Below are positions 24,855 to 33,909 of a stretch of DNA of 58,151 nt, piece after piece (within the stretch, counting starts at the first letter, position 1; every line of letters begins with the position of its first letter). The stretch covers positions 1 through 58,151 of the forward strand of contig NZ_FOKQ01000027.1 in the NCBI RefSeq assembly GCF_900112155.1. The letters are read 5' to 3'. Both the position numbers and the translations under genes were made by a program. This DNA comes from Hominimerdicola alba (lineage in GTDB: Bacteria; Bacillota; Clostridia; Oscillospirales; Ruminococcaceae). The notes below the pieces were generated by a model. That model had not been told where the DNA came from and searched no databases. It saw only the letters and a program-made list of their open reading frames with translations.

Positions 24855-25281
24855 TCGTCAAAATGTTGAATCATGGTGATCTACATAGGCGTCTTTTTAT
24901 TAAATATCTTACAGTTAGATACAAAAAAACACTATTTGTTTACAGAATATTACGAATTCTTCGAAACTTACGAAAAGCAATTGTTAACTTTTCGGGTTTA
25001 ATTTTACCACATATAGAGATTTCGTTGTATCAAACCACTATATATGGAAACGAAAATGTTTTCTGGATATAATTAATTAAAAATACTCGCCTATTAATGA
25101 AAATTATACCCGAAGTCGCTTGAAGATTATTACGGAATAATGTATAATTTAATCAGGATAAATGATATGGGTAATTTCAATATAAATTATCAAATTTAAC
25201 TAGATAGTTAGTTTGAATGTGTACTTTATATTTCGTGGTATAAACAAATAACAAATGGTAATTTGGATGGAGGTATTTATT
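24855..25281. other. AT-rich upstream region of the LRR-dockerin gene
   Basis: About 430 bases with no gene and no clear structure. It must contain the promoter of the plus-strand gene at 25282, but no convincing -35/-10 pair was picked out by eye. Confidence 0.5.
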
Positions 25282-27228
25282 ATGACTAAGAGATTTATTG
25301 CAGGACTTATGACTTTAGTATTAGTATTCGGCGGCGCAGTTCTTTCTGAAAACAACAACATTATGAATACCTCTATAACTGCCAGCGCAGCTAACAGAGT
25401 TGAAGGTTATTTCGAATATGCTTTCATAGATGACGTAAGAAGCGGCGTTAATATATTAAATTACAACGGCAACGAATCCAACGTTGTTATACCTTCTTAT
25501 ATCAACGGTGCTCCCGTAGTCAGCATAGGCGATTACGCACTTTGCCACAACGGCATGACAAGCGTTACCATACCCGCATCCGTAACTTCTATCGGAACAT
25601 ACGCATTTTATCACTGCTCCAACCTTTCCGTTATAAACAACGGCAGCTGTATCAACGATATCGGAATGTATGCTTTCAGCTGCTGCGATTCCCTTTCCAA
25701 GATAACAATACCCGGCAGCGTTACTGAGATAGGCTACGGCGCATTTGATTCTTGTTCAAATCTTGAGAACATCAATTTCCCCAAGAACCTGACCAATTTC
25801 CACCCTAATGCTTTTGCAGGCACAAAGTGGCTGGCAAACAAGCAGAGACAGAGCGATCTGGTCATCGTAAACGGCATAATCATCAACGGCGCAAACTGCA
25901 GCGGTTATGTAAGCATACCCAGCGGCGTTACAGGTATCGGCGACCACGCTTTTGCAGAAAACAGAAACATCACCGGTATCAGCATACCCGGCACTGTTAA
26001 GACAATAGGCGCTTTCGCATTCGGTTGCTGCGATAAATTAAGAAACATCAGCATACCCAACAGCGTTACCAGAATTGAATACGACGCTTTCAAGGGCAGC
26101 TCCAATCTTGAAAACGTGATCATACCCAGCAGCGTTACATACTTCGGTTCTGACGCTTTCACAGATACCAGATGGCTGGCAAATCAGCAGTCCAGAAATC
26201 CTCTGGTAGTGATAAACAATATCGTTATAGACGGCAGAAACTGCTCCGGCAACGTAGTTATACCCAACGGCGTCAAGGCAATATGCAACAACGCATTTGC
26301 ACTGAACAGCATGATCACCGACGTTTCGATGCCTAACAGCTTAAAAGAGATCGGCGATTACGCATTCACTTCATGTACAGCTCTCCAGAAAGTCGTTATA
26401 CCCTACGGCGTTACTACCATAGGTTCAAACGCTTTCCTCGAAGCAAGAAGCATAAAGTATGCAGAGATACCCGACAGCGTTACTTACATGGGTCAGGAAG
26501 CTTTCAAGGAATGTTCCGCACTTGCAGAAGTTGCCGTTCCCGGCAGCATCGAAAAGTTAGAGCTCGCAACATTCCAGGAATGCCACAGCCTTAAATCCGT
26601 TGACATCGAAAACGGCGTCAAGAATCTGGGCGAATACGTATTCTCAAACTGCAGCGCACTTACCGATATAAATATCGCAGGCAGCGTTGAGAACGTAAGC
26701 TGGCGCACATTCTATGGCTGCACAAGCCTTACCGAAGTTACTTTCTACGAAGGTCTTACCAATATCGCAGCTGACGCTTTCCAGAAGTGCGATTCGATAA
26801 TGACGATCACTCTGCCCAAGAGCTTAACAGGCATCACAGCTACATCTTTCAACTACAGCACACCCGGCTTCAAGATCAGAGGCTGTGCAGGCACTACCGC
26901 ACAGAGACTGGCAGCTTACGCTAACGTAGGTTTTGAAGTTCTTGAAGAGCCCCTGTTCGCAACCGAGACCAAGATACAGAACAGCGAACCTAAGGTACGC
27001 TATGACTCCAACAGCGAGACCACAGCTTCCACATACTCCGGAAAAGCTGATATAAACAACGACGGTATCGTGAACGTATCCGATTACTCCAAGGTTGCAG
27101 CTCACATCAAGGGCAGAAAAATGCTTGACAATGCAAGCATAGCAGACATTAACAACGACAACTTCATTAACATTACTGATCTTACTCAGATCGCAGCTCA
27201 CATCAAGGGCAAGAAGAGACTGAGCTAA
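25282..27228 (+). CDS. Secreted leucine-rich-repeat protein with type I dockerin
   Basis: 648 residues from ATG 25282, which has GGAGG 7 bases upstream; the frame also opens at 25255 without a ribosome site. A signal peptide (MTKRFIAGLMTLVLVFGGAV, cut near ASA) is followed by many BspA-type LRR_5 repeats of about 23 residues (pattern SVTSIGTYAFYHCSNL, IPGSVTEIGYGAF). The C-terminus (about 585-648) is a type I dockerin with two calcium loops, ADINNDGIVNVSDYSKV and ADINNDNFINITDLTQI, and a KG tail. It probably docks on a cohesin at the cell surface or cellulosome-like complex; the LRR part suggests binding, not catalysis. No glycosidase motif is present. Confidence 0.85.
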   Translation: MTKRFIAGLMTLVLVFGGAVLSENNNIMNTSITASAANRVEGYFEYAFIDDVRSGVNILNYNGNESNVVIPSYINGAPVVSIGDYALCHNGMTSVTIPASVTSIGTYAFYHCSNLSVINNGSCINDIGMYAFSCCDSLSKITIPGSVTEIGYGAFDSCSNLENINFPKNLTNFHPNAFAGTKWLANKQRQSDLVIVNGIIINGANCSGYVSIPSGVTGIGDHAFAENRNITGISIPGTVKTIGAFAFGCCDKLRNISIPNSVTRIEYDAFKGSSNLENVIIPSSVTYFGSDAFTDTRWLANQQSRNPLVVINNIVIDGRNCSGNVVIPNGVKAICNNAFALNSMITDVSMPNSLKEIGDYAFTSCTALQKVVIPYGVTTIGSNAFLEARSIKYAEIPDSVTYMGQEAFKECSALAEVAVPGSIEKLELATFQECHSLKSVDIENGVKNLGEYVFSNCSALTDINIAGSVENVSWRTFYGCTSLTEVTFYEGLTNIAADAFQKCDSIMTITLPKSLTGITATSFNYSTPGFKIRGCAGTTAQRLAAYANVGFEVLEEPLFATETKIQNSEPKVRYDSNSETTASTYSGKADINNDGIVNVSDYSKVAAHIKGRKMLDNASIADINNDNFINITDLTQIAAHIKGKKRLS

Positions 27229-27293
27229 AAACAGATCAACAATATAAAAAAGCAATAAATCCTCTAATAAATGACCTCCCCCCAAAAAAAGTC

Positions 27294-27322
27294 CCCCGCA
27301 TATATTGCGGGGTTCTTTTTTT
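27294..27322 (+). terminator. Terminator of the LRR-dockerin gene
   Basis: Stem CCCCGCA / TGCGGGG, loop TATAT, then TTCTTTTTTT. Confidence 0.8.
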
Positions 27323-27329
27323 GCAAAAC

Positions 27330-27560
27330 TATGGAGAACCGCCAGGAAAGAGAGCTTTGGCTCAAGCCTTACGCAAAAGTGTCCTCTAACGGACAGCTCG
27401 ATCTCACGGCAACAAACTAGCGCACCAAGCAAACTATGTCCGTGTATTATTGCTGCGCCTGAAATCAACGGCGGTACGCCACAGCCGACTCAGTCGCTGT
27501 TAGTTGATTTCTCGATTCGAGGAACTAGGGGCGAAAACGTGCAAACTATCGCCCAAAACT
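27330..27560 (+). repeat. Dispersed intergenic repeat, copy B (plus orientation)
   Basis: No gene. It shares ordered blocks with copy A at 23005-23360: GAGCTTTGGCTCAAGC, GCGCCTGAAATCAACGGCG, GTTGATTTCTCGATTCGAGG and CAAACTATCG. The two copies are inverted relative to each other and flank the MATE and LRR-dockerin genes. The rest of the stretch to 27719 has no gene. Confidence 0.65.
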
Positions 27561-27604
27561 AACATCCGACAATCCCAACAACCTACCGATCTATGCCGGA
27601 TACA

Positions 27605-27633
27605 ATTTTAGCATACTTTAGTTGCGCTGTCAA
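27605..27633 (-). promoter_or_regulatory. Minus-strand promoter reading into repeat copy B
   Basis: Minus strand TTGACA (27628-27633), 17-base spacer, TAAAAT (27605-27610). No minus-strand gene lies downstream, so it could make a short untranslated RNA across the repeat. Confidence 0.45.
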
Positions 27634-27671
27634 TATGTCACCATTATCATGCGCTGTACTTTCAGCGGAAC

Positions 27672-27704
27672 AAAAAAGACCGTGCAGAGATCATCTGCAC
27701 GGTC
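27672..27704 (-). terminator. Terminator of the sucrose PTS operon
   Basis: Minus strand stem GACCGTGCAGA / TCTGCACGGTC, 5-base loop, then TTTTTTG; 16 bases after the ptsI stop. Confidence 0.85.
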
Positions 27705-27719
27705 AAAAGAATCATATCA

Positions 27720-29351
27720 TTAGCTGAGATCAAGGCTTCTCACCTTTTCGCGGAGAGGTAGCACATAGGGCGGTGAGACTGAAAGTTCATCTATGCCCAT
27801 GCGCATGAATGTTTCGGTAAGAGTAAGGTCAGCTGCAAGTTCACCGCATATTCCTATCCATGTACCGTTCTTGTGCGCGTTCTTTGCCGACATCTCGATA
27901 AGACGAAGCACAGCTTCGTGGTGGGTATCAACAAAGGGTTCGAGCCTTGCGTTCTGGCGGTCGCAGGCGAGAGTATACTGTGTAAGATCGTTGGTGCCTA
28001 CGCTGAAAAAGTCCACCATCGGTGCGAGGAGATCGCTGATCATGGCAGCGGCGGGAGTTTCTATCATTATACCTATCTCGGTATTTTCATTGAACTTTAT
28101 GCCGTCGTTTTTCAGTTCAGCCTTTACTTCTTCACAGGCGGCTACGCACTTTTCAACTTCCGAAACGCTTGTTATCATCGGGAACATTATGCCCAGATCA
28201 CCAAAGGCAGAAGCGCGGTACATCGCCCTCAGCTGGGTCTTGAATATCTCGGGGCGGGTGAGACATATGCGCACAGCCCTGAGACCCAGTGCTGGATTAT
28301 CTTCCTTTTCAAGGCCGAAATAGTCTATCTGCTTATCTGCGCCGATATCAAGGGTGCGGATAATGACTTTCTTTCCCGCCATACTTTCCAGAACTTTGCG
28401 GTAAGCGCTGAACTGCTGTTCCTCGGTGGGATAGTCCTCGCTTTCCAGATAAAGGAATTCGCTCCTGAACAGACCTATACCGCCTGCATCATTTGCAAGC
28501 ACAGCACCGATACTGCCCACTCCGCCGATATTGGCGAAAATATTTATCTTTGTGCCGTCAAGGGTGATGTTTTCCTTACCTTTCAGCTCCTGGAGAAGCT
28601 GTTTCTTTCTTGCGTCCTCAGCCTGTTTTGCGGTGTATTTTGCTATAGTAGCATCGTCCGGGGCGACTATAAGTTCGCCGGTGTGACCATCGACGATGAG
28701 CATATCGCCGTCATGGATATTTTTGAGGAAGTCTTCACCTGCGCATATTACCGCAGGGATATTCATGTTGCGGGCGAGTATGGCTGTGTGAGAATTTGAG
28801 GAACCAAAAGCTGTGACGAAGGCAAGCACCTTATCCTTGTCAAGAGAAACGGTCTCACTTGGCGCAAGGTCATCGGCACAGATTATCATTTTTTCATCTG
28901 AACTGTTTTGCGCCTTTCCGCCACCTGTCAGGCAGGCGATAAGACGATCTGAGATATCCTTTACATCAGCGGCACGAGCCTGCATATAGGCATCGTCCAT
29001 GCTGGAGAACATCTCTGCAAAATTATCGGCTGTGACAGCAACGGCATATTCGGCGTTAACTTTCTGGGTCTCGATGATGCTTTTTATGGAGTCGTTGTAA
29101 TCCTCGTCATCCAGCATCATAAGGTGTACCTCAAATATCTCGGCATTGGCTTCGCCTACCTCTTTGAGGGCTTTGCTGTGTATCTCCTCGAGCTGTTGTG
29201 CCGCCATTTCCTTGGCAGCTTCAACACGTGCGAGTTCTTTTTCTGCATCATCGACAGTCACGCGGCGGACATCGGCTGAACTTCGGCTGAATACAGACAC
29301 TTTGCCGACTGCGACCGCACCGTAGACTCCTTTGCCCTGATAAACGACCAT
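27720..29351 (-). CDS. ptsI: Phosphoenolpyruvate-protein phosphotransferase (PTS enzyme I)
   Basis: 543 residues from ATG 29351 (GGGCGG 8 bases upstream; the GTG at 29360 lies against that site). EI takes phosphate from PEP to its own histidine and passes it to HPr. The active H188 lies in GSSNSHTAILARNMNIPA. PEP-binding sequences include GGIGLFRSEFLYLE, GLRAVRICL and GTNDLTQYTLACDR, and the catalytic Cys in GICGELAAD near the C-terminus. It is the last gene of the sucrose operon, directly behind HPr, so sugar uptake carries its own energy-coupling proteins. Confidence 0.95.
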   Translation of the reverse strand: MVVYQGKGVYGAVAVGKVSVFSRSSADVRRVTVDDAEKELARVEAAKEMAAQQLEEIHSKALKEVGEANAEIFEVHLMMLDDEDYNDSIKSIIETQKVNAEYAVAVTADNFAEMFSSMDDAYMQARAADVKDISDRLIACLTGGGKAQNSSDEKMIICADDLAPSETVSLDKDKVLAFVTAFGSSNSHTAILARNMNIPAVICAGEDFLKNIHDGDMLIVDGHTGELIVAPDDATIAKYTAKQAEDARKKQLLQELKGKENITLDGTKINIFANIGGVGSIGAVLANDAGGIGLFRSEFLYLESEDYPTEEQQFSAYRKVLESMAGKKVIIRTLDIGADKQIDYFGLEKEDNPALGLRAVRICLTRPEIFKTQLRAMYRASAFGDLGIMFPMITSVSEVEKCVAACEEVKAELKNDGIKFNENTEIGIMIETPAAAMISDLLAPMVDFFSVGTNDLTQYTLACDRQNARLEPFVDTHHEAVLRLIEMSAKNAHKNGTWIGICGELAADLTLTETFMRMGIDELSVSPPYVLPLREKVRSLDLS

Positions 29352-29375
29352 AACTGTCACCGCCCTTTCATTTGA

Positions 29376-29636
29376 TTAAAGATTAGCGTCCATGAATTCT
29401 GCGAGCTGCTGTACTGCTGTATCTTCGTCTTCGCCCTCAACAGTGAACTTGACAGTATCACCGCATTTTACGCCCAGTCCCATTATCTTCATCAGGGCTG
29501 TTCCGCTGACAGGAGGCTTACCCTCTTTCTCAAGTGTTACAGTGCTGGAAAAAGTCTTTATAAGCTTCACCAGATTGCCTGCGGGTCTAGCGTGGATACC
29601 TATCTCGTCTTCGATAATGTATGTGAATTCTTTCAT
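29376..29636 (-). CDS. ptsH: Phosphocarrier protein HPr, without the regulatory serine
   Basis: 86 residues, normal HPr length. Phosphoryl-accepting H15 lies in GIHARPAG. In the place of the usual KSIMGVMSLG, with regulatory Ser46, this protein reads TALMKIMGLG, so the residue aligned with Ser46 is Ala47 after one insertion. It can still carry phosphate from EI to EIIA but should not be modified by HPr kinase at that site, unless the adjacent Thr46 serves. It lies 24 bases behind the fructokinase gene and 24 bases before ptsI. Confidence 0.92.
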   Translation of the reverse strand: MKEFTYIIEDEIGIHARPAGNLVKLIKTFSSTVTLEKEGKPPVSGTALMKIMGLGVKCGDTVKFTVEGEDEDTAVQQLAEFMDANL

Positions 29637-29660
29637 AGCAGTTATTCCTTTCGTGTCATA

Positions 29661-30623
29661 TTATTTTATCTGCATCTCGTCCAAAGTCGGATAAGACGCT
29701 ATCGCACCTTTTCGCTGAACGCTCAGTGCACAGAAACTGTTGGCAAATGTGAGACATTCCAGCAGTTTTTCTTCGGTGATATCTCCAAAGATATCGTCAC
29801 CCGAGGTGATATCTCTCAGCTTCCACAGGAACGCTCCTGTGAAACCGTCTCCTGCACCGGTCGTATCGACTGCGTTGACCTTTTGCGACAGTGCATAGAC
29901 CTTTACATTCTCCGCAAATGCATAAGCGCCGTCAGCACCGCAGGTATAAAGCACGAGCTTAACACCCTGATTAAAGAGCATTTTCACGCCTGTTTCGATA
30001 TCATCTGCACCTGTTACATAGCTGAGTTCCTCATCGGATATCTTGACCATATCGCTCAGGGGAATGAACTCGCGGACTGCCTTTACAAGTGCTTCTGTGC
30101 TGTCCCAGAGGTTGAAGCGGAGATTGGGGTCAAAGCTTATTATGCCGCCTTTTTCCCGCATTATCCCGATGGCTTTTTTATGCGCCTGCTTCATCGGGAA
30201 ATCTCCGATATCCACACTGCAGAAATGCAGGACGAAAACATCATCGAAGTATTCTTCCTTTACGCTTTCGGCGCTGTACAGCATATCTGCCGAGGGCTTG
30301 CGGTAAAACGAGAAAGTTCTACCGCCGTCTTTTTCAAGGGATACGAAGGCGAGAGCTGTATTGGCTTCGTCTGTTAATGAGATACAGCTAGTATCGACAT
30401 TTACAGCCTTCAGCTCACCGATTATCTTGTGCCCGAACGGATCATCTCCCAGCTGGGTTATCATTTTTGACTTTCCGCCCAGCTTTGAGAACGCCGCGCA
30501 CACATTTGCGGGAGCTCCGCCGACTTTTGGAGAAAATGCACCCACTTCATCGAATGAACAGCCGCTCCTGTCGGGGATAAAATCGATAAGCGCTTCACCT
30601 ATCGCTGCAAGCACGTTATTCAT
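29661..30623 (-). CDS. Fructokinase (PfkB family)
   Basis: 320 residues. It phosphorylates the fructose released from sucrose-6-phosphate. The N-terminal motif is GEALIDFIPD followed by GGAPANVCAAFSKLG, and the C-terminal anion hole and catalytic base lie in DTTGAGDGFTGAFLW. It overlaps the hydrolase gene by eight bases. The name scrK is usual for such an enzyme in a scr operon, but I keep the symbol blank because naming differs between species. Confidence 0.93.
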   Translation of the reverse strand: MNNVLAAIGEALIDFIPDRSGCSFDEVGAFSPKVGGAPANVCAAFSKLGGKSKMITQLGDDPFGHKIIGELKAVNVDTSCISLTDEANTALAFVSLEKDGGRTFSFYRKPSADMLYSAESVKEEYFDDVFVLHFCSVDIGDFPMKQAHKKAIGIMREKGGIISFDPNLRFNLWDSTEALVKAVREFIPLSDMVKISDEELSYVTGADDIETGVKMLFNQGVKLVLYTCGADGAYAFAENVKVYALSQKVNAVDTTGAGDGFTGAFLWKLRDITSGDDIFGDITEEKLLECLTFANSFCALSVQRKGAIASYPTLDEMQIK

Positions 30624-31956
30624 CGGTTATCACCTCGATCCCGTTAAGTTCATATAAGGTTCCGCTTATGCCTTCAGCCGACAGAGTAATCTCGGTCTCC
30701 TCAGGGTACATTCTGGCTGACATTACTGTTTCGCCGCCGTTGATGTACACTTCCACCGAAGCTTTGTCGGCTATGATACGTATATCCCTCAATTCGGGGA
30801 TATGAGCGTATCTTACATCTCTGCCGCAGCCTGCGCTGTCATCCAGGAATTCCAGTCTGGATTCACCGCCGCAGGATACGAATTGCAGGACGTTATCAAA
30901 TCTCACCTTTATATCCCCCGCCGCTTTTGCAGCAAGGTCAAACGGGAGACTGATTTCTACAGTATCGCCGCTGTTTATCAGAGCGGCATCTTTGCGGAGA
31001 GATTCAAGCTCTCTCACAGGGTTTTGCAGTATTTTTCCATCATCGGAAACCGTCAGTTCGCGGGGAAGAGTCAGGCAGTGCTGCCAGCCAAGTTCCACTG
31101 TGGGATTGGTATAGGGTATATCGCCTATGCCCTCCCAGCCCAGCAGTATACGCCTGCCATCGGGTGCTTCAAAGCTCTGGGGCGCATAGAAATCGAAACC
31201 TTTGTCCCATTCCGTGAAATCGGTGAGACCGCCATTTTCCATGCAGTAATGTCCCGAGCTGTAAACATTCTGGTTATCGTACTTTCCGTGAACAAGCCCC
31301 TGGGGGGATATGCTCAGGAATCTGTGTCCGTCTATTGTGAATTCATCGGGACATTCCCACATATAGCCCATATCATCGGCGGTATATTTTTCAAGGAAAG
31401 TCCAGTTTTCAAGGTCATCGGACACATAGTGGAGCACGCAGCCTATATCCTGCAATGTCCTTGCGCCAAGCACCATATGGTACCTGCCGTCTTCTTCCCA
31501 TACCTTTGGGTCGCGGACATGGCAGGAACATTCTGCGGGGTAATCGGAGTTTCTAAGAAGTATTTTCTTCGGGCTCATATCATGCCCGTTTTTGGTTGTG
31601 ACAAGTATAACGTTGGCGCCGCGGCCTGATGTTATATAATCGTGGTCGCCGTCCTCTTTGACGTTGCCTGTGTAGAACAGATACAGTGTATCGCCTTTGA
31701 CAAATCCGCAGCCCGAATATACGCCGTCCTTATCTTCGGGTGTATCGGGGAAAAGCACTGTTCCTGTTGAACGCCAGCTGATAAGGTCGGGACTTTTCCA
31801 GTGTCCCCAGCATTTTCTTCCGCTGCCTGAGGGACTATCGGGCGAATACTGATAGTACACATGGTATTCGCCCTTGAAATAACAGAGACCGTTGGGATCG
31901 TTTATCCAGCCACTTTTAGGCTCAAGATGAAGCTTTTGTCTGAAATCATTTTTCAT
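30616..31956 (-). CDS. Sucrose-6-phosphate hydrolase (GH32)
   Basis: 446 residues from ATG 31956 (a GTG 12 bases upstream is possible). GH32 motifs: WINDPNGLCYF with the nucleophile Asp, RDPKVW with the transition-state Asp, and ECPDEF with the acid/base Glu; the C-terminal beta-sandwich follows. It has no signal peptide, so it works inside the cell on sucrose-6-phosphate delivered by the adjacent EIIBCA. It is 27 bases downstream of the PTS gene and overlaps the fructokinase gene. Confidence 0.93.
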   Translation of the reverse strand: MKNDFRQKLHLEPKSGWINDPNGLCYFKGEYHVYYQYSPDSPSGSGRKCWGHWKSPDLISWRSTGTVLFPDTPEDKDGVYSGCGFVKGDTLYLFYTGNVKEDGDHDYITSGRGANVILVTTKNGHDMSPKKILLRNSDYPAECSCHVRDPKVWEEDGRYHMVLGARTLQDIGCVLHYVSDDLENWTFLEKYTADDMGYMWECPDEFTIDGHRFLSISPQGLVHGKYDNQNVYSSGHYCMENGGLTDFTEWDKGFDFYAPQSFEAPDGRRILLGWEGIGDIPYTNPTVELGWQHCLTLPRELTVSDDGKILQNPVRELESLRKDAALINSGDTVEISLPFDLAAKAAGDIKVRFDNVLQFVSCGGESRLEFLDDSAGCGRDVRYAHIPELRDIRIIADKASVEVYINGGETVMSARMYPEETEITLSAEGISGTLYELNGIEVITDE

Positions 31957-31983
31957 ATACCGATTCACCGTCCGTGGGGATCA

Positions 31984-33828
31984 TCACTTTTGGGTTGCGA
32001 GCAGTTCGTCGTAGTAGTTTATGCCGCCGTCTGCAGTTCTGCGGATCTCCTTGAAATCATCTACATTAGTAATGATAACGGGGCTGATAACGCTGTAACC
32101 CTTGTTCTTCAGTGTCTGGATATCGAAGGTTATGAGGGTATCTCCGCGGGAAACTCTATCACCCTCCTTGACATAAGCGTCAAAGCCTTCGCCGCCGAGT
32201 TCAACAGTGTTCATACCGATATGAACGAACAGCTCCATGCCGTTATCAAGGGTCAGACCAACTGCGTGGTGAGAATCAAACAGTGTAGATACCTTGCCGT
32301 CTGCAGGTGCAACTACCTTGCCGTCCATAGGATCAATTGCTGCGCCCAGTCCGAGTGTGCCTTCTGCAAAGGTCTTATCGGGAACTTCTTCCAGAGCGAT
32401 AGCTCTGCCGCTCATAGGAGAGTATACACAGTTATCCTTGTACTCCTTCTCGGGAACCTTTTCCTTGGTAGGTGCGTAGAGTATCCAGGAAAGAACGAAT
32501 GCTACAACTGCTGCTACTGCGAATGTGAGCATATAGCCGAAGAAGCTGTCAGTTGTGATCAGGAAACCGAATATACCTGTAACGCCGTTTGCGGTTGCGT
32601 AAACATTCATCATCGAAGCTACTGCTGCGCCGCAGGCGCCGCCTGCCATACCTGCTACCAGGGGCTTGCCGAAACGTACATTTACACCGAAGATAGCGGG
32701 CTCAGTAATACCCATAAATGCGGAAAGTGAAGCAGGAAGAGCCATAGACTTGATCTTCTTGTTCTGAGTCTTGAGAGCTACTGCCAGAGCTGCAGCACCC
32801 TGTGCTACATTGGCTGCTGTTGCGATAGGCATCCAGATGTTCTGACCGTTGTCAGCCAGCATCGAAAGCTCGATAGCGTTGTACATATGGTGAACGCCTG
32901 CAACAACTGTAGGAGCATAAACAGCACCCATAACAAATGAACCGATACCGAAAGGCAGAGCGATGAGCCACTGTGCGCCTGTGAGGACCCAGCTTTCGAG
33001 CTGTGCGAACACAGGACCTATAACTGTCATTGTAAGGAATCCTGTTACAAGAACGGATACCAGAGGTGTAACAAAGAGGTCGAACATCTCGGGAACGTGC
33101 TTGTGCAGCCATTTTTCAATGACTGACAGCAGGAGGATCGCGATAACTACGGGTATAACGTGACCCTGATAGCCCGATGCGTTGATATTCCACAGACCGA
33201 ACCAAGACCAGAGTGTGGGAAGACCGGTGCCGTCGCCGACGGACCATGCATTTACAAGATTGGGGTGGATCATTATCATACCGATAACCGCACCCAGATA
33301 GATATTCGCGCCGAATATCTTAGCCGCACTTACAGCTATGAGTATCGGCAGGAATGTTAACGCTGCGTTGGAGAACATATCCAGCAGGGTGTACAGATGG
33401 CTGTCCGCCATACTCGGGAATGCCTTTGAAAGACCGCCCAGAAGTCCGCACAGAAGACCTGTGGCAACTATTGCAGGTATGATAGGTACGAATACGTCGC
33501 CAAGTGTCTTGATAGCTCTCTTGTACCAGGGAGACTTTGCTGCTGCCGCTTTCTTGACATCTTCCTTGGAAGCGGCCTCAATGCCTGCAAGCTGTATGAA
33601 CTCGGCATACACCTTGTTGACTGTTCCTGTGCCAAGGATTATCTGAAGCTGTCCCGAAGCCTCAAATACACCCTTGACACCGTCAAAGTTTTCGAGGTCG
33701 GATTTTTTCACCTTGCTGTTATCAGCTATGACAAGTCTTAACCTTGTTGCGCAGTGTGCTGCACTCGCGAGGTTCTGTTTTCCGCCAATTGCTTCAAGTA
33801 TTTCAGATGCTAATATTTTGTAATCCAT
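31984..33828 (-). CDS. Sucrose-type PTS enzyme IIBCA
   Basis: 614 residues from ATG 33828, with AGGGTGGG upstream. Domain order is IIB (1-90, phosphocysteine C26 in AAHCATRLRL), IIC (about 105-455, ten hydrophobic segments starting KRAIKTLGDVFVPIIPAI) and a glucose-type IIA (about 470-614, with the phosphohistidine in GMELFVHIGMNTVELGG). The glucose-superfamily IIBCA order and the hydrolase neighbour point to sucrose or a similar disaccharide. It imports the sugar as its 6-phosphate. It is the first gene of the operon. Confidence 0.92.
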   Translation of the reverse strand: MDYKILASEILEAIGGKQNLASAAHCATRLRLVIADNSKVKKSDLENFDGVKGVFEASGQLQIILGTGTVNKVYAEFIQLAGIEAASKEDVKKAAAAKSPWYKRAIKTLGDVFVPIIPAIVATGLLCGLLGGLSKAFPSMADSHLYTLLDMFSNAALTFLPILIAVSAAKIFGANIYLGAVIGMIMIHPNLVNAWSVGDGTGLPTLWSWFGLWNINASGYQGHVIPVVIAILLLSVIEKWLHKHVPEMFDLFVTPLVSVLVTGFLTMTVIGPVFAQLESWVLTGAQWLIALPFGIGSFVMGAVYAPTVVAGVHHMYNAIELSMLADNGQNIWMPIATAANVAQGAAALAVALKTQNKKIKSMALPASLSAFMGITEPAIFGVNVRFGKPLVAGMAGGACGAAVASMMNVYATANGVTGIFGFLITTDSFFGYMLTFAVAAVVAFVLSWILYAPTKEKVPEKEYKDNCVYSPMSGRAIALEEVPDKTFAEGTLGLGAAIDPMDGKVVAPADGKVSTLFDSHHAVGLTLDNGMELFVHIGMNTVELGGEGFDAYVKEGDRVSRGDTLITFDIQTLKNKGYSVISPVIITNVDDFKEIRRTADGGINYYDELLATQK

Positions 33829-33860
33829 AGAACCCACCCTTTCTGTTTCCAATTTTTTAC

Positions 33861-33897
33861 TGAAAACGTATCACTTATTTATGTGATACCGCTTTCA
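33861..33897. promoter_or_regulatory. Operator-like palindrome before the PTS genes
   Basis: Core GTATCAC / GTGATAC (perfect, 8-base spacer, 33868-33889) extended by TGAAAACG on the left and CGCTTTCA on the right. It lies between the start point and the first codon, where a LacI-family repressor would block the operon. Confidence 0.6.
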
Positions 33898-33909
33898 TAT
33901 CGTAATCTC

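Noticed and set aside
29592-30377. 261-residue plus-strand frame opposite fructokinase
   Set aside because: Cys-rich nonsense-like composition without domain or ribosome site; fructokinase motifs are on the other strand.
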